Shown piece by piece: positions 51,799 to 61,067 of a stretch of DNA of 64,000 nucleotides; within the stretch, counting starts at the first letter, position 1, and each line of letters begins with the position of its first letter. The notes under the pieces are model-generated. The model worked only from the letters and a program-made list of their open reading frames with translations. It made no database searches and was not told where the DNA came from. The stretch is from positions 62,001 to 126,000 of the forward strand of contig CAXMMR010000032.1 in the NCBI GenBank assembly GCA_963692975.2, given 5' to 3'. The stretch is from CAXMMR01 sp963692975 (GTDB lineage: Bacteria; Pseudomonadota; Alphaproteobacteria; Acetobacterales; Acetobacteraceae). A program made the translations under genes and the position numbers.

Positions 51799-52012
51799 AG
51801 GAAGGCCAGAGGCTCTGCCTCTGGACTCCGCCGGGGCCGTGGGGCCCCGGACCCCCATCCATGAGCGCTCCGGAACACCTGTGTTGCTCGGCGAGGCCAA
51901 TGAAGCCCACTCGCCATCCACACGAAGGTCGCCTGTCAGGCACGAGTAAGAAGTGGATTTTAAAGGCTTCGCCTTTAATGGGGTCCAGGGGCAAAGCCCC
52001 TGCCTTGCCTCG
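51799..52012. repeat. Intergenic palindromic element, family A (full-length copy, mutS-glnD gap)
   Basis: Left module CCAGAGGCTCTGCCTCTGG then CCGGGGCCGTGGGGCCCCGG; about 97 bp of middle sequence; right module TTTTAAAGGCTTCGCCTTTAA then CCAGGGGCAAAGCCCCTG. The module order is reversed relative to the 22-kb and 43-kb copies. It lies in the gap before glnD. Confidence 0.85.
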
Positions 52013-52086
52013 CGCGTGTGCCAAGCTCCTGGCGCTCACTCGCAGTTGCGAAATGTCGCTGTCGCGTGCGCGTGCGAACCGCTACG

Positions 52087-54966
52087 ATGTTGTCAATGCT
52101 CATCGTCCCGTCATCGTCCAGCCTGTGCGCTGACCGGGCGTCCGGGTTGGCGGCGGCCCTGGCCGAGCTGCCGGCGGGCCCCGAGGAGTTCAAGCGCGAG
52201 CGCACGCTCGGCGTGTTCCGCCGTCATCTCGCCCGCGTGCAGGCGCTTGTGCGCGAGGGCTTCGAGCAGGGGCAGCTAACCGGGCTGCGTGCCGCGGAGC
52301 AGCTTTCCGGCCTCACCGACGGCGTCATTGCCGCCTTGCTCGCCCGCTCCCTGGCCGGGAGCGGCCAAGTGGAGGGCGGAACGCTGGCGATCGTCGCCAC
52401 TGGCGGTTATGGCCGCGGCACGCTCGCCCCATTCAGCGATGTCGACCTTCTGTTCCTCGTCATCGACGCGCCGGGCCCGGCCGTGCTCGCCGCGGTTGAG
52501 GCGATGCTGTACTTCCTATGGGATCTGGGCCTGAAGGTCGGCCATGCGACACGCTCCGTCGCGGACTGCCTGCATGACGCCGAGGCCGACCTGCAAACCC
52601 GCACCGCCTTGCTCGACGCCCGGCTCGTTGCCGGCGAGCCCGCCCTGTTCGACGCCTTCGAGGCGGCGTTCTGGTTCGCCGATGCCGCCACCGGCGCAAC
52701 CAGGGCCGCCGGCGGCGCGGCCGGCTTCATCGCCGGCAAGCAGGCCGAGCGCGCCGCCCGCCACCGCCGCTTCGGCGAGAGCGCCTTCATGGTCGAGCCG
52801 AACATCAAGGAGGGCCGCGGCGGCTTGCGCGACCTGCAGACGGTCTACTGGCTCGCCCGCCAGGCGTTCCAGATCGATGGCCTCGGAGACCTGATGCGGC
52901 CGGACCTGCCGGCCGGTGCGCTGCTGACGATGCAGGAGCACCGTCACGCCCGCCGCTCGCAGGAGTTCCTGTGGACGGTCCGCTTTCATTTGCACTACGT
53001 CGCCGGCCGCGCCGAGGAGCGCCTCACCTTTGATCTTCAGCCGGTGGTCGGCGCCCGCATGGGCTACACGCGGCATGGCGTGCAGGACGGCGTCGAGCGC
53101 TTCATGCGCCACTATTTTTTAACCGCCCGCGACGTCGTGCGCCTGACCTTGGTGCTGGAGCCGGCGATCGAGCGGGCGGCGCTGGGCTCGCCGGCGCTTG
53201 CCGGTCAGACCGACGCGGCGCTGATCGCCGCCGGCTTCGTGCTCGCTGACGGTCGGCTCGCGCCGCAGCGCTCCATCGATTTTGACGAGCATCCGATCCG
53301 CATGCTGCAGATCCTGCGCCTCGCCCGCGACCGCGGCCTGGCGCTGCATCCGCTGGCGATCCGGGCGCTGATCCGCCACGAGCGCCGCGCCGTCGATCTG
53401 CGCGGCGACCCGGCCGCGGCGGCGGTCTTCCTCGACCTGCTCTGCGGCACCAGTGCTGCGGTCGGCGAGGACGCTGCGTCCTGGCACGCTGAGGCGACGC
53501 GCCACGACGGCGCAAGATGGATGCACGTGCTGAACGAGACCGGCATCCTCGGTCGGCTGCTGCCCGACTGGGCGCGCATCGTCGGCCAGATGCAGTTCGA
53601 CACCTACCACGTGTTCACCGTCGACGAGCACAGCATCGAGGCGATCCGCGTCCTCAACACGCTCGAGCAAGGCGAGCTGTCCGAGGCGCTGCCGATCGCG
53701 AGCTCCATCGTCGCCGACTTGCAATCGCGCCGATCGCTCTACGTCGCGACCCTGATCCACGACATCGCCAAGGGCCGCGGCGGCGACCACTCGGTGCTCG
53801 GCGCCGAGATCGCGCTCAAGCTCGGTCCGCTGCTCGGCCTCTCCATCGAAGAGACCGAGACCGTCTCGTGGCTGGTGATGCATCACCTGCTGTTCAGCCA
53901 GAGCGCCTTCAAGCGCGACATTGACGACCCCAAGACCATCCTCGACCTCGCCGATACCATCCAGTCGCCCGAGCGGCTGCGCCTGCTGCATGTGCTGACG
54001 GTCGCCGACATGCGCGCCGTCTCGTCCAAGGTCTGGAACGGCTGGAAGGCGACGCTGCTGCGCGAGCTCTACGCCCGCGTCGCCGAAGTGCTGGCCGGCG
54101 GTCTCGCCACAACCGAGCGCGACGTCCGCGTCGCCCATGCCAAGTCGATCATCGACGACGTGCTGCGCCAATCTGGCTGGAACGAGGCCGACCGTCAGCG
54201 TTTCCTCGGCCTCGGCTACGCCGGCTACTGGCTGTCCTTCGACCCCGAGACGCACCTGCGTCACGCCCGGCTCACCCGCAACGCTGACCGCGACGGCGCG
54301 CCGCTCACCGTCGACACGCTGGCGCTGCCCGCCCGCGCGGTCACCGAAGTCACGGTCTACACTGCCGACCATGCCGGGCTGTTCAGCCGCATCGCCGGCG
54401 CTTTGGCCGTCGCCGGCGCCTCCATCGTGGACGCCCGCATCCACACGCTGACCAACGGCATGGCGCTCGACACGTTCTGGGTGCAGGACGCCTCCGGCGG
54501 CGCGTTCGACGCTGGGCATCGCCTTGCCAAGCTCGCCGTGCTGATCGAACAGGCGCTGACCGGCCGCGTTGGCCTGGAGGGCGAGATCAGCCGCGTCAGC
54601 CGCGGCCTCGTCGGCCGCCGCATGCGGGTAATCCACGTCCCGCCCCGTGTGGTGATCGACAACAGCGCGTCGAATACTCACACCGTGCTCGAGGTGAACG
54701 GCCGCGACCGCCCCGGCCTGCTGCACGACGTGACCGCAGCGATCAGCGAGCGCGGCCTGCAGATCGCCTCGGCGCACGTCACCACCTACGGCGTGCGCGC
54801 CGTCGACGTGTTCTACGTGAAAGACGTGTTCGGCCTTAAGGTCGAGAACGAGCGCAAGCTCAACGAGCTGCGCGTCGCCCTGCTCTCGGCCCTGTCCCAA
54901 ACCGACGAGGCCGCACCGACGCCGACGCCGGTTACGCGGCGGCGGCGGACTCAGGCGGCGGCGTAG
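52087..54966 (+). CDS. glnD: Bifunctional uridylyltransferase/uridylyl-removing enzyme GlnD
   Basis: GlnD uridylylates PII proteins when glutamine is low and removes the group when it is high. The protein (959 residues from ATG 52087; 52096 is an alternative) has the nucleotidyltransferase site VATGGYGRGTLAPFSDVDLLFL, an HD phosphohydrolase domain (ATLIHDIAKGRGGDHSVLGAE), and two C-terminal ACT domains (TADHAGLFSRIAGAL; GRDRPGLLHDVTAAI) that sense glutamine. A longer frame upstream to 52018 covers repeat sequence. The gene is monocistronic here. Confidence 0.96.
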   Translation: MLSMLIVPSSSSLCADRASGLAAALAELPAGPEEFKRERTLGVFRRHLARVQALVREGFEQGQLTGLRAAEQLSGLTDGVIAALLARSLAGSGQVEGGTLAIVATGGYGRGTLAPFSDVDLLFLVIDAPGPAVLAAVEAMLYFLWDLGLKVGHATRSVADCLHDAEADLQTRTALLDARLVAGEPALFDAFEAAFWFADAATGATRAAGGAAGFIAGKQAERAARHRRFGESAFMVEPNIKEGRGGLRDLQTVYWLARQAFQIDGLGDLMRPDLPAGALLTMQEHRHARRSQEFLWTVRFHLHYVAGRAEERLTFDLQPVVGARMGYTRHGVQDGVERFMRHYFLTARDVVRLTLVLEPAIERAALGSPALAGQTDAALIAAGFVLADGRLAPQRSIDFDEHPIRMLQILRLARDRGLALHPLAIRALIRHERRAVDLRGDPAAAAVFLDLLCGTSAAVGEDAASWHAEATRHDGARWMHVLNETGILGRLLPDWARIVGQMQFDTYHVFTVDEHSIEAIRVLNTLEQGELSEALPIASSIVADLQSRRSLYVATLIHDIAKGRGGDHSVLGAEIALKLGPLLGLSIEETETVSWLVMHHLLFSQSAFKRDIDDPKTILDLADTIQSPERLRLLHVLTVADMRAVSSKVWNGWKATLLRELYARVAEVLAGGLATTERDVRVAHAKSIIDDVLRQSGWNEADRQRFLGLGYAGYWLSFDPETHLRHARLTRNADRDGAPLTVDTLALPARAVTEVTVYTADHAGLFSRIAGALAVAGASIVDARIHTLTNGMALDTFWVQDASGGAFDAGHRLAKLAVLIEQALTGRVGLEGEISRVSRGLVGRRMRVIHVPPRVVIDNSASNTHTVLEVNGRDRPGLLHDVTAAISERGLQIASAHVTTYGVRAVDVFYVKDVFGLKVENERKLNELRVALLSALSQTDEAAPTPTPVTRRRRTQAAA

Positions 54967-55036
54967 TAAGGCAAAGGAAGGCCAGAGGCTCTGCCTCTGG
55001 ACACCGCTGGGGCCAGACGGCCCCAGGCTCCTTTTT
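54967..55036. repeat. Family A half-element after glnD (left side of the low-GC islet)
   Basis: CCAGAGGCTCTGCCTCTGG and CTGGGGCCAGACGGCCCCAG, followed by a T-run (CTCCTTTTTT). Its partner half lies at 55682-55742, so the spacing between halves is about 645 bp, against 80-100 bp in other copies. Confidence 0.85.
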
Positions 55037-55063
55037 TCTTAAGCGACTCGAGCTATCGTACGG

Positions 55064-55611
55064 TCAATGCGTGTCGGATTTCACTACCACAAGAGCAAAA
55101 AGCAGCTGATCTTGGCGCGTCGCAGCTCCCGCTGAGCCCGTCTCGCCAATTTCGCTGACGAACGTTTGGTAGCCGAGGATTTTGACCTTGGCACCTGCCT
55201 TCATCGTGTTCCACGGCACGTCCAGAGCTTGTCGCTCGGTGCCTTGCAGCCGTCCGTCGGCGAGCCGCTCTTGATCGAAACCGGCGGAAAACTGCTCAGA
55301 TGTGCAGTAATCGCCTCTGCTGACATGATCGGCGTATTGTCGGGGATGATCGCGGCAACTGAGTTTACATCGGGGAGTACGCCGGGTCCGAATGGATCCG
55401 GTAGAACGTCCGTCTGGCATTCATGCCCATCTAAAACGTATCCTCGTCGTCGTGTATGCAGATAATCATCCGAAGGCATGAACACAAAGCCAATCAGACC
55501 GGCACAACCAACCATCCAGCATGGCTCAGCCCTTGTTGGCGTTGGGTGGAGTGCTGCGAAGAGCAAGACGCCTACGAGTTTCAACGTCAATGGATACTTT
55601 GACCAAATCAC
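55064..55611 (-). pseudogene. Putative exported protein, apparently frameshifted
   Basis: Two overlapping minus-strand frames have protein character. The upstream one, from GTG 55611, has a signal peptide (VIWSKYPLTLKLVGVLLFAALHPTPTRA) followed by CWMVGCAGLIGFVFMPSDDYLH and continues to a stop at 55201. The other, ending at 55064, reads DYCTSEQFSAGFDQERLADG and MKAGAKVKILGYQTFVSEIG. A shift near 55260-55380 would join them into about 180 residues. It could instead be two small proteins, or no gene at all. Composition is clearly less GC-rich than elsewhere, and the region is flanked by two family A half-elements. No family recognised. Confidence 0.4.
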
Positions 55612-55681
55612 TCTTTGTCTTCTCGTGCGACGTAGGAGACCTACATGTTCGAACGCTCTCACCCGGTGGACTCCGTCTGAC

Positions 55682-55742
55682 TGATGGATTTCAAAGGCTC
55701 TGCCTTTGATGAGGTCAAGGGGCAAAGCCCCTTGCCTTGCTT
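55682..55742. repeat. Family A half-element overlapping the end of the MFS gene
   Basis: TTTCAAAGGCTCTGCCTTTGA and CAAGGGGCAAAGCCCCTTG. On the minus strand it codes the last residues of the MFS protein (ASKARGFAP) and its stop codon. Confidence 0.85.
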
Positions 55743-57139
55743 GCTTGAAGCGGGCCAGTCCGATGCCCGCTCATCTGATCGCCCGCATCCCGCGGCAGCA
55801 GGGCGCAGACCGGAGAGGCGCAGAACGAGATCAGCGCCACCACGAGAAAGGCGGCAGAGAAATCGATCAAGCCCGGCGTCGCGTGTCCCGTAATGTGGCG
55901 CGAGGCCTCCAGCGCCGCGGCCGAGATCGCGATGCCGAGACTGAGCATGAGCTGCTGGAACGTCGCGTAGAAGCTGGTAGCCGCACTCATCCTGGCGCGC
56001 GGTATCTCATCATAGGCGATGGTGTTGTAGGCGGTGAACATCAGCGAAGTGAAGAAGCCGCCGACCAGCAGCACGACGTAGATCGCGGCCAGCGGCCAGC
56101 CGGGCCGGAAGGCGGCGCAGCAGGCGAGGCTGGCAGTCGAGAGCACGCCGTTCCAGATCAGCGTCGCGCGAAAGCCGAACCGGCGCAGCAGCGGCGTTGC
56201 GGTCACCTTCATCGCCATCGCGCCCACGGCGCCGGTGAAGGTGATCAGCCCGCTCTGCGCGGCCGACATGCCGAAGCCGAGCTGCATCATCATCGGCAGC
56301 AGGAACGGCATCGCGCCGACCGTCACCCGCGTCAGCGACCCGCCGAACACGGATAGCCGAAAGGTCGTGTAGCGCATCAGCGTGAGGTCGAGGATCGGCT
56401 CGGGATAATGCCGGGCATGGCGCAGGTAGGCCCACCCCGAGGCGAGGCCGACGCCGACGATCGCCAGCGTGGTGGCCGGCGAGGTGACGCCGCGGCTGCC
56501 CATCTCAAGTCCAAAGGTGAGGCAGGCGAGGGTGGTGCCGGAGAGCAGCAGCCCGAGCAGGTCGAAGCGCGAGCGCATGTCCTCGCGCACGTCGGGAATG
56601 TAGAGCGTCGCGAGCAGCATGCCGAGCGCCCCGATCGGCACGTTGATGTAGAAGATCCAGCGCCAGTTCAGGTAGGTGACGAAGAAGCCGCCCACCGGTG
56701 GCCCGGCGATCGGCCCGATCAGCGCCGGAATCAGCAGCCAGGACATCGCGCTGACCAGCTGCGACTTCTCGGTGGTGCGCAGCAGCACCAGACGCCCGAC
56801 CGGCACCATCATGGCGCCGCCGATGCCTTGCAGGATGCGCGCCCCGACGATGAACAGCAGGCTGTCGGCCTGGCCGCATAGGATCGAGCCGACGGTGAAC
56901 AGCCCGATCGCGGCGCGAAACACGATACGGGCGCCGAACCGGTCGGCCAGCCGTCCGCTCGCCGGTATGAACACGGCCAGGCTGAGCAGGTAGGAGGTCA
57001 AAGCGACCGACATAGCCAACGCCGGCACGTGGAAGCTGCGCCCCATGGCTGGCAGCGCCGTCGACAGCACGGAGGCGTCGAGCTGCTCCATGAACAGGGC
57101 GGAGCCGACGATCATGGCAACAAGACGGAAACTAACCAT
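55715..57139 (-). CDS. MFS transporter, DHA2-like drug exporter
   Basis: A 474-residue inner-membrane protein with at least 12 hydrophobic segments. It has the DHA2 motif DASVLSTALPAMGRSF in helix 1, LADRFGARIVFRAAIGLF (motif A) between helices 2 and 3, and ILQGIGGAMMVPVGRLV and GPPVGGFFVTYLNWRWIFYINVPIG (motif C and the helix 5-6 region). The family exports drugs or metabolites with proton exchange. The ATG at 57139 begins MVSFRLVAMIVGSALF. The C-terminal tail (ASKARGFAP and its stop) comes from a family A half-element. No local regulator gene is seen. Confidence 0.9.
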   Translation of the reverse strand: MVSFRLVAMIVGSALFMEQLDASVLSTALPAMGRSFHVPALAMSVALTSYLLSLAVFIPASGRLADRFGARIVFRAAIGLFTVGSILCGQADSLLFIVGARILQGIGGAMMVPVGRLVLLRTTEKSQLVSAMSWLLIPALIGPIAGPPVGGFFVTYLNWRWIFYINVPIGALGMLLATLYIPDVREDMRSRFDLLGLLLSGTTLACLTFGLEMGSRGVTSPATTLAIVGVGLASGWAYLRHARHYPEPILDLTLMRYTTFRLSVFGGSLTRVTVGAMPFLLPMMMQLGFGMSAAQSGLITFTGAVGAMAMKVTATPLLRRFGFRATLIWNGVLSTASLACCAAFRPGWPLAAIYVVLLVGGFFTSLMFTAYNTIAYDEIPRARMSAATSFYATFQQLMLSLGIAISAAALEASRHITGHATPGLIDFSAAFLVVALISFCASPVCALLPRDAGDQMSGHRTGPLQASKARGFAP

Positions 57140-57199
57140 TCGTCGGCTAGATGAGAGTCTTACGGTATTCGCGTAACCCACAAATCGCGCATGGCAGGT

Positions 57200-57322
57200 A
57201 AAGCGCTTCTTTCTTGAAAGAAAGAGGCAAAGAACTTTCATCCCGTTATCGCTATCCCACGCGGGCAAGGGTCCTTTCGTTTAAAAGTCTTTTGGTTCTT
57301 TTTTCAAAAAAGAACCGCTTCC
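57200..57322. repeat. AT-rich inverted-repeat element, family B (before the end of ugd)
   Basis: Left arm GCTTCTTTCTTGAAAGAAAG with AGGC; right arm GGTTCTTTTTTCAAAAAAG with AACC. The ugd stop codon (TAA on the minus strand, 57323-57325) abuts the right arm. It should terminate ugd transcription. Confidence 0.85.
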
Positions 57323-58630
57323 TTAAGCCCGCCCGATCCCAAGATATCTAAGCCCCACGCCGCGCATGGTCTTCGGATCGAACACGTTGCGCAGGTCGAC
57401 GACGACGCGCCCGCGCATCGTCTCCGTCAGCCGCTCCGCCGACAGCGCGCGAAACTCGTTCCATTCTGTGACGACCACCAGCGCGTCCGCTCCGGCCAAC
57501 GCCGTTCCGGCATCGGCGCAGAACTCGACGCTGCCCGGCAGCAGCGGCCGCGCCGCCGCCATGCCGACGGGATCGTAAGCGCGAACCGTCGCGCCGCCGT
57601 CCACCAGCCGGCCGACCAGCGACAGCGACGGCGCGTCGCGCATGTCATCGGTGTCCGGCTTGAAGGTGAGGCCGAGCACGGCGATGGTCTTGCCATGCAC
57701 CGAGCCGTCGCAGGCCCGGATCACCCGCGCGGCCATGCTCGACTTTCGCGCGTCGTTCACGCCGACCGTCGCCTCGACCAGGCGTGACGGCGCGCCCGCA
57801 TCCTGGGCGATGCGCATCAGCGCCAGCGTGTCCTTCGGAAAGCACGAGCCACCGAAGCCCGGCCCGGCATGCAGGAATTTCCGCCCGATGCGCCCGTCCA
57901 TGCCGATGCCGCGCGCCACGTCCTGCACGTCAGCGCCGACCTTTTCACACAGGTCCGCCATCTCATTGATGAAGGTGATCTTCATCGCCAGGAAGGCGTT
58001 GGCGGCGTATTTGGTAAGCTCGGCGGTCTCAAGGTTGGTGAACACGATTGGCGTCTCGATCAGGTAGAGCGGCCGGTACAGCCGCCGCATCACATCCTGG
58101 GCTCGCTCGCTGTCGCAGCCGATCACCACCCGGTCCGGCCGCATGAAGTCGCCGATCGCGCTGCCCTCGCGCAAGAACTCCGGGTTCGAGGCAACGTCGA
58201 ACTCGGCCTCGGGCCGCGTTCGGCGCATGATCTCGGCGATCTGCCGGCCGGTGCCCACCGGCACGGTGCTCTTGGTGACAATCACCGCATAGTCGGTCAG
58301 ATGGCGCACCACCTGCTCCACCGCCGCATTGACGTAGGTCACGTCGGCATGGCCGTCGCCGCGCCGGGTCGGCGTGCCAACGGCGATGAACACCACCTCG
58401 GCGCCGGCAACACCCTCACCGATGTCGCCGCTAAAGCCGAGCCGCCCGGCGGCGACGTTGTCAGCCACCAGCTTATCGAGGCCCGGCTCGTAGATCGGAA
58501 TACCGCCTGATTTCAGCGAGGCGAGGCGACCCGCATCGGCCTCGATGATGATGACGTCGGTGCCGAGCGCTGCGAAGCAGGCGCCCGAAACGAGGCCGAC
58601 ATAGCCGCCGCCGATAACCGCGATCCGCAT
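57323..58630 (-). CDS. ugd: UDP-glucose 6-dehydrogenase
   Basis: Ugd oxidises UDP-glucose to UDP-glucuronate for surface polysaccharides. The 435-residue protein starts MRIAVIGGGYVGLVSGACFAALG (NAD site). It has VFIAVGTPTRRGDGHADV, STVPVGTGRQI, and the catalytic cysteine in GPGFGGSCFPKDTLAL, then LTFKPDTDDMRDAPSL. The ATG at 58630 follows GAGGTAGGA. A longer frame upstream lacks family character. It probably feeds the glycan exported by the ABC transporter 1.5 kb further on. Confidence 0.97.
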   Translation of the reverse strand: MRIAVIGGGYVGLVSGACFAALGTDVIIIEADAGRLASLKSGGIPIYEPGLDKLVADNVAAGRLGFSGDIGEGVAGAEVVFIAVGTPTRRGDGHADVTYVNAAVEQVVRHLTDYAVIVTKSTVPVGTGRQIAEIMRRTRPEAEFDVASNPEFLREGSAIGDFMRPDRVVIGCDSERAQDVMRRLYRPLYLIETPIVFTNLETAELTKYAANAFLAMKITFINEMADLCEKVGADVQDVARGIGMDGRIGRKFLHAGPGFGGSCFPKDTLALMRIAQDAGAPSRLVEATVGVNDARKSSMAARVIRACDGSVHGKTIAVLGLTFKPDTDDMRDAPSLSLVGRLVDGGATVRAYDPVGMAAARPLLPGSVEFCADAGTALAGADALVVVTEWNEFRALSAERLTETMRGRVVVDLRNVFDPKTMRGVGLRYLGIGRA

Positions 58631-58754
58631 TCCTACCTCGCCGAGCCGTCGGCGCCACAACCACTGTGCCGCCAACCTACCTAGCTGCAACCGGGGCGGG
58701 AAAGCGAGCCCTTGCTGCCGAAAGCGACCGGGACGTCGGCTTAGACGCGGGCCA

Positions 58755-59876
58755 TCAGGAGTGAGCGCCCGAGCAGGCGCTCTTGCCATGCGCGTGATGG
58801 CAAGCGGCATGCGGCACGGGTCTGACGAGCCGGGCGGGATAGAGCCTGCCGTGCAGCGGCTCGGCGGCCGAATGGCGAACGGCGGTGAACGCGCTGCCCC
58901 ACCCGGCATGCGGCAGGCGCTCGGCGGCGCTGGCGGTGGCGATCAAATGCGGCCAGTCGCGGTGCGAGCCGGCCAGCGCCGCGTAGGAGGCGGTGCGCAC
59001 GGCCGGCGCCGGGTGGCCGCGCCGTCCGGTCTCGGGCAGCATCGCCACCTCCTCCTCGAAGGCACGCTGACCACTCTCGCGCACCGTCGGCGACCGCCGG
59101 GTCGCGTAGGCGTATCGCACGGCCGCCCGCGCCCGCTCACGCCGCAGCGCCTGGGCGGTTAGCACCCGCCGGGGTGGACTCGGGTCCGGCGTGTTGATCG
59201 GCAGGTTGTTCATCGCATAGAGGTCGGCGTCCGATCGTGCCGCCGGGTAGATGCCGTCGATCTCCTGGCCGACCCGCGCCACGTAGCGCCGCGTCTCCGT
59301 CGGTAGCTGGCGATGGCGGTGGAAATAATCATCGAGCCGCGCGGGCCCGGCGTCGTAGGCGGCGAGGAAGCCCGGGGTGCCGAACACGTCATACATCTCG
59401 CGAATGTAGGCGGTGCCGGCCAGGATGTTGTTGTGCGGGTCATAGGCGTCATCGCCCATGCCATACTTCGCGCGCATCTGGTCGTAGGTGTCCGGCATCA
59501 GCTGCATCAGGCCCATGGCGCCGACCGGCGAGGTGACCAGAGCGCCGCCATGATACAGACGGCCGCTGGATTCCTGGCCGATGACGGCGCGAATCCAGGC
59601 GTCCGGAACGTCGTATTTCGCCGAAGCCTCGGTGATGTACGGCCCCCAAGGATCGCCTGGCGGCCCTGGCGGCGCGTAGTCGCGCTTGGCGTGGCTCTGA
59701 TAGACCGCCGCCTCCTGGGTCGCCGTCAGCTGCGGACCGCTGGCCGCGCAGGCTGCCAGCGCCGCGAGCATCGCGACCGGTCCGGCAACCCGTAGCCATC
59801 GTCCGGCAAGCCGAGCTCGTCTGACGGCTGAGAAGCGTTGCACCGGGCGCGAAACAGACGGGCGAGCTGGCGACAT
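58755..59876 (-). CDS. Lytic transglycosylase, putative lipoprotein
   Basis: A 373-residue protein. The SLT domain (about residues 85-200) has WIRAVIGQESSGRLYH with the catalytic glutamate, then SPVGAMGLMQLMPDTYDQM and GTAYIREMYDVFG and FLAAYDAGPARLDDYF, typical of family 1. The N terminus has a hydrophobic stretch VAGPVAMLAALAAC with a possible lipobox at cysteine 43, preceded by a long basic region that may mean a later start is used. The C-terminal 150 residues are low in complexity. It lies divergent to the polysaccharide ABC exporter. Confidence 0.88.
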   Translation of the reverse strand: MSPARPSVSRPVQRFSAVRRARLAGRWLRVAGPVAMLAALAACAASGPQLTATQEAAVYQSHAKRDYAPPGPPGDPWGPYITEASAKYDVPDAWIRAVIGQESSGRLYHGGALVTSPVGAMGLMQLMPDTYDQMRAKYGMGDDAYDPHNNILAGTAYIREMYDVFGTPGFLAAYDAGPARLDDYFHRHRQLPTETRRYVARVGQEIDGIYPAARSDADLYAMNNLPINTPDPSPPRRVLTAQALRRERARAAVRYAYATRRSPTVRESGQRAFEEEVAMLPETGRRGHPAPAVRTASYAALAGSHRDWPHLIATASAAERLPHAGWGSAFTAVRHSAAEPLHGRLYPARLVRPVPHAACHHAHGKSACSGAHS

Positions 59877-60190
59877 CGGGTCTTGGTCTCCGTCGTGGCT
59901 CGGCCGCGTCCTGCGGCCGGTGGACACGACGGCCATAGCGGCCGCCGTAGCTCGGACACCCTCGGCAGATATATTGCCGTTCGTGCGGAGCCTCAGGAAC
60001 TCTCTCTAAGCCCTAGCCGCTGCTGTCCGTCCCCGCAACATGAACCTGCAGGGTGACCTACAGGTTAACGCCGCGCCGCCAGGCTTTGTGCGATCGAGGC
60101 CACACCGGCGATGACCTCGGCACGATCCGAGGCATAGACCGTGTCCCGCCATTGTTGCGGGACGATCGGGGATGGAGTAGCCGACCAGCC
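59877..60190. promoter_or_regulatory. Divergent intergenic region, transglycosylase and ABC exporter
   Basis: A 314-bp gap that should carry both promoters. It holds an inverted repeat AACCTG...CAGGTT (60043-60066) and a small hairpin TCCCGC-CATTGTT-GCGGGA (60144-60162) near the permease start. Frames through the region have no family features. Nothing else was identified. Confidence 0.4.
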
Positions 60191-61054
60191 ATGAGCGCGA
60201 CTGCCGAGCACCACGCGAGCAGCGTGGCATCGACCAACATCCAGGTCGACGCCGCCGTCAGCCTGTCGGCTCGTCAGCGTCTGGCGCTGCGCGACCTCGC
60301 AGACGGCAGCCGGCTGTGGCGCCTCGCCGTCACCCTGGGCTGGCTCGACATCAAGCTGCGCTACCGCGGCTCGGTGATCGGGCCGTTCTGGCTCACCCTC
60401 TCGACCGCGGTGCAAATCGGCGCGATGGGCGCGGTCTACGGCACCCTGTTCCACCAGGACCTGCACGACTACCTGCCGTTCCTCGCCGTCTCGCTGGTGA
60501 TGTGGAGCGCCGTCACCTCGATCTCGGCCGACGCGTGCACGACGTTCCTGCAGGCCGAGATGACGATCCGCTCGATGCGGATGCCATATTTCGTCCACGT
60601 GGTGCGGGTGCAGGTCCGCACCGTGCTGACGCTGGCGCATAACCTGCCGGTGCTGCTCGTGGTCGGGCTGATCTATCACGCCTGGCCTGGGATCTACTGC
60701 GTCGCCGCGGTGCCTGCGCTGCTGCTGTGGCTCGTCGACGGGGTTGCCGCCTGCATGCTGCTCGGCTCGTTCTGCGCCCGCTTCCGCGACGTGCCGCCGA
60801 TCGTCAGCTCGATCATGCAGATCGCCTTCTTCATCACGCCCATAGTCTGGAAGCCGGACCAGCTCGGCCGCGATGGCTGGTGGCTGCCCTACAACCCGTT
60901 CTACGCCCTGCTGGAGATCGTCCGCGGCCCGATGCTCGGCCATCTCGCCAGTCCCACCATCTGGACGTCGGCGCTGGTGTTCAGCGCGGCACTCAGCGGC
61001 GCCGCCTGGATCCTGTTCGTCCGGGTACGCGGCCGCATCGCGTTCTGGATCTGA
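60191..61054 (+). CDS. Polysaccharide ABC exporter, permease (Wzm/KpsM-type)
   Basis: The 287-residue ABC-2 permease has an N-terminal cytoplasmic part, LGWLDIKLRYRGSVIGPFWLTLSTAVQIGAMGAVYGTLF (the hallmark of O-antigen/capsule exporters), and about six membrane segments, with ITPIVWKPDQLGRDGWWLPYNPFYALLEIVRGPML in the last periplasmic loop. It pairs with the ATPase gene 14 bases downstream. Together they move a lipid-linked or free polysaccharide across the inner membrane. The ATG at 60191 begins MSATAEHHASS; the longer frame has no family features. Confidence 0.93.
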   Translation: MSATAEHHASSVASTNIQVDAAVSLSARQRLALRDLADGSRLWRLAVTLGWLDIKLRYRGSVIGPFWLTLSTAVQIGAMGAVYGTLFHQDLHDYLPFLAVSLVMWSAVTSISADACTTFLQAEMTIRSMRMPYFVHVVRVQVRTVLTLAHNLPVLLVVGLIYHAWPGIYCVAAVPALLLWLVDGVAACMLLGSFCARFRDVPPIVSSIMQIAFFITPIVWKPDQLGRDGWWLPYNPFYALLEIVRGPMLGHLASPTIWTSALVFSAALSGAAWILFVRVRGRIAFWI

Positions 61055-61067
61055 GCCGCGCACCGGC

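Noticed and set aside
53119..54900. 593-codon minus-strand open frame
   Set aside because: Antisense to glnD, whose domains are complete; composition is typical of a shadow frame.
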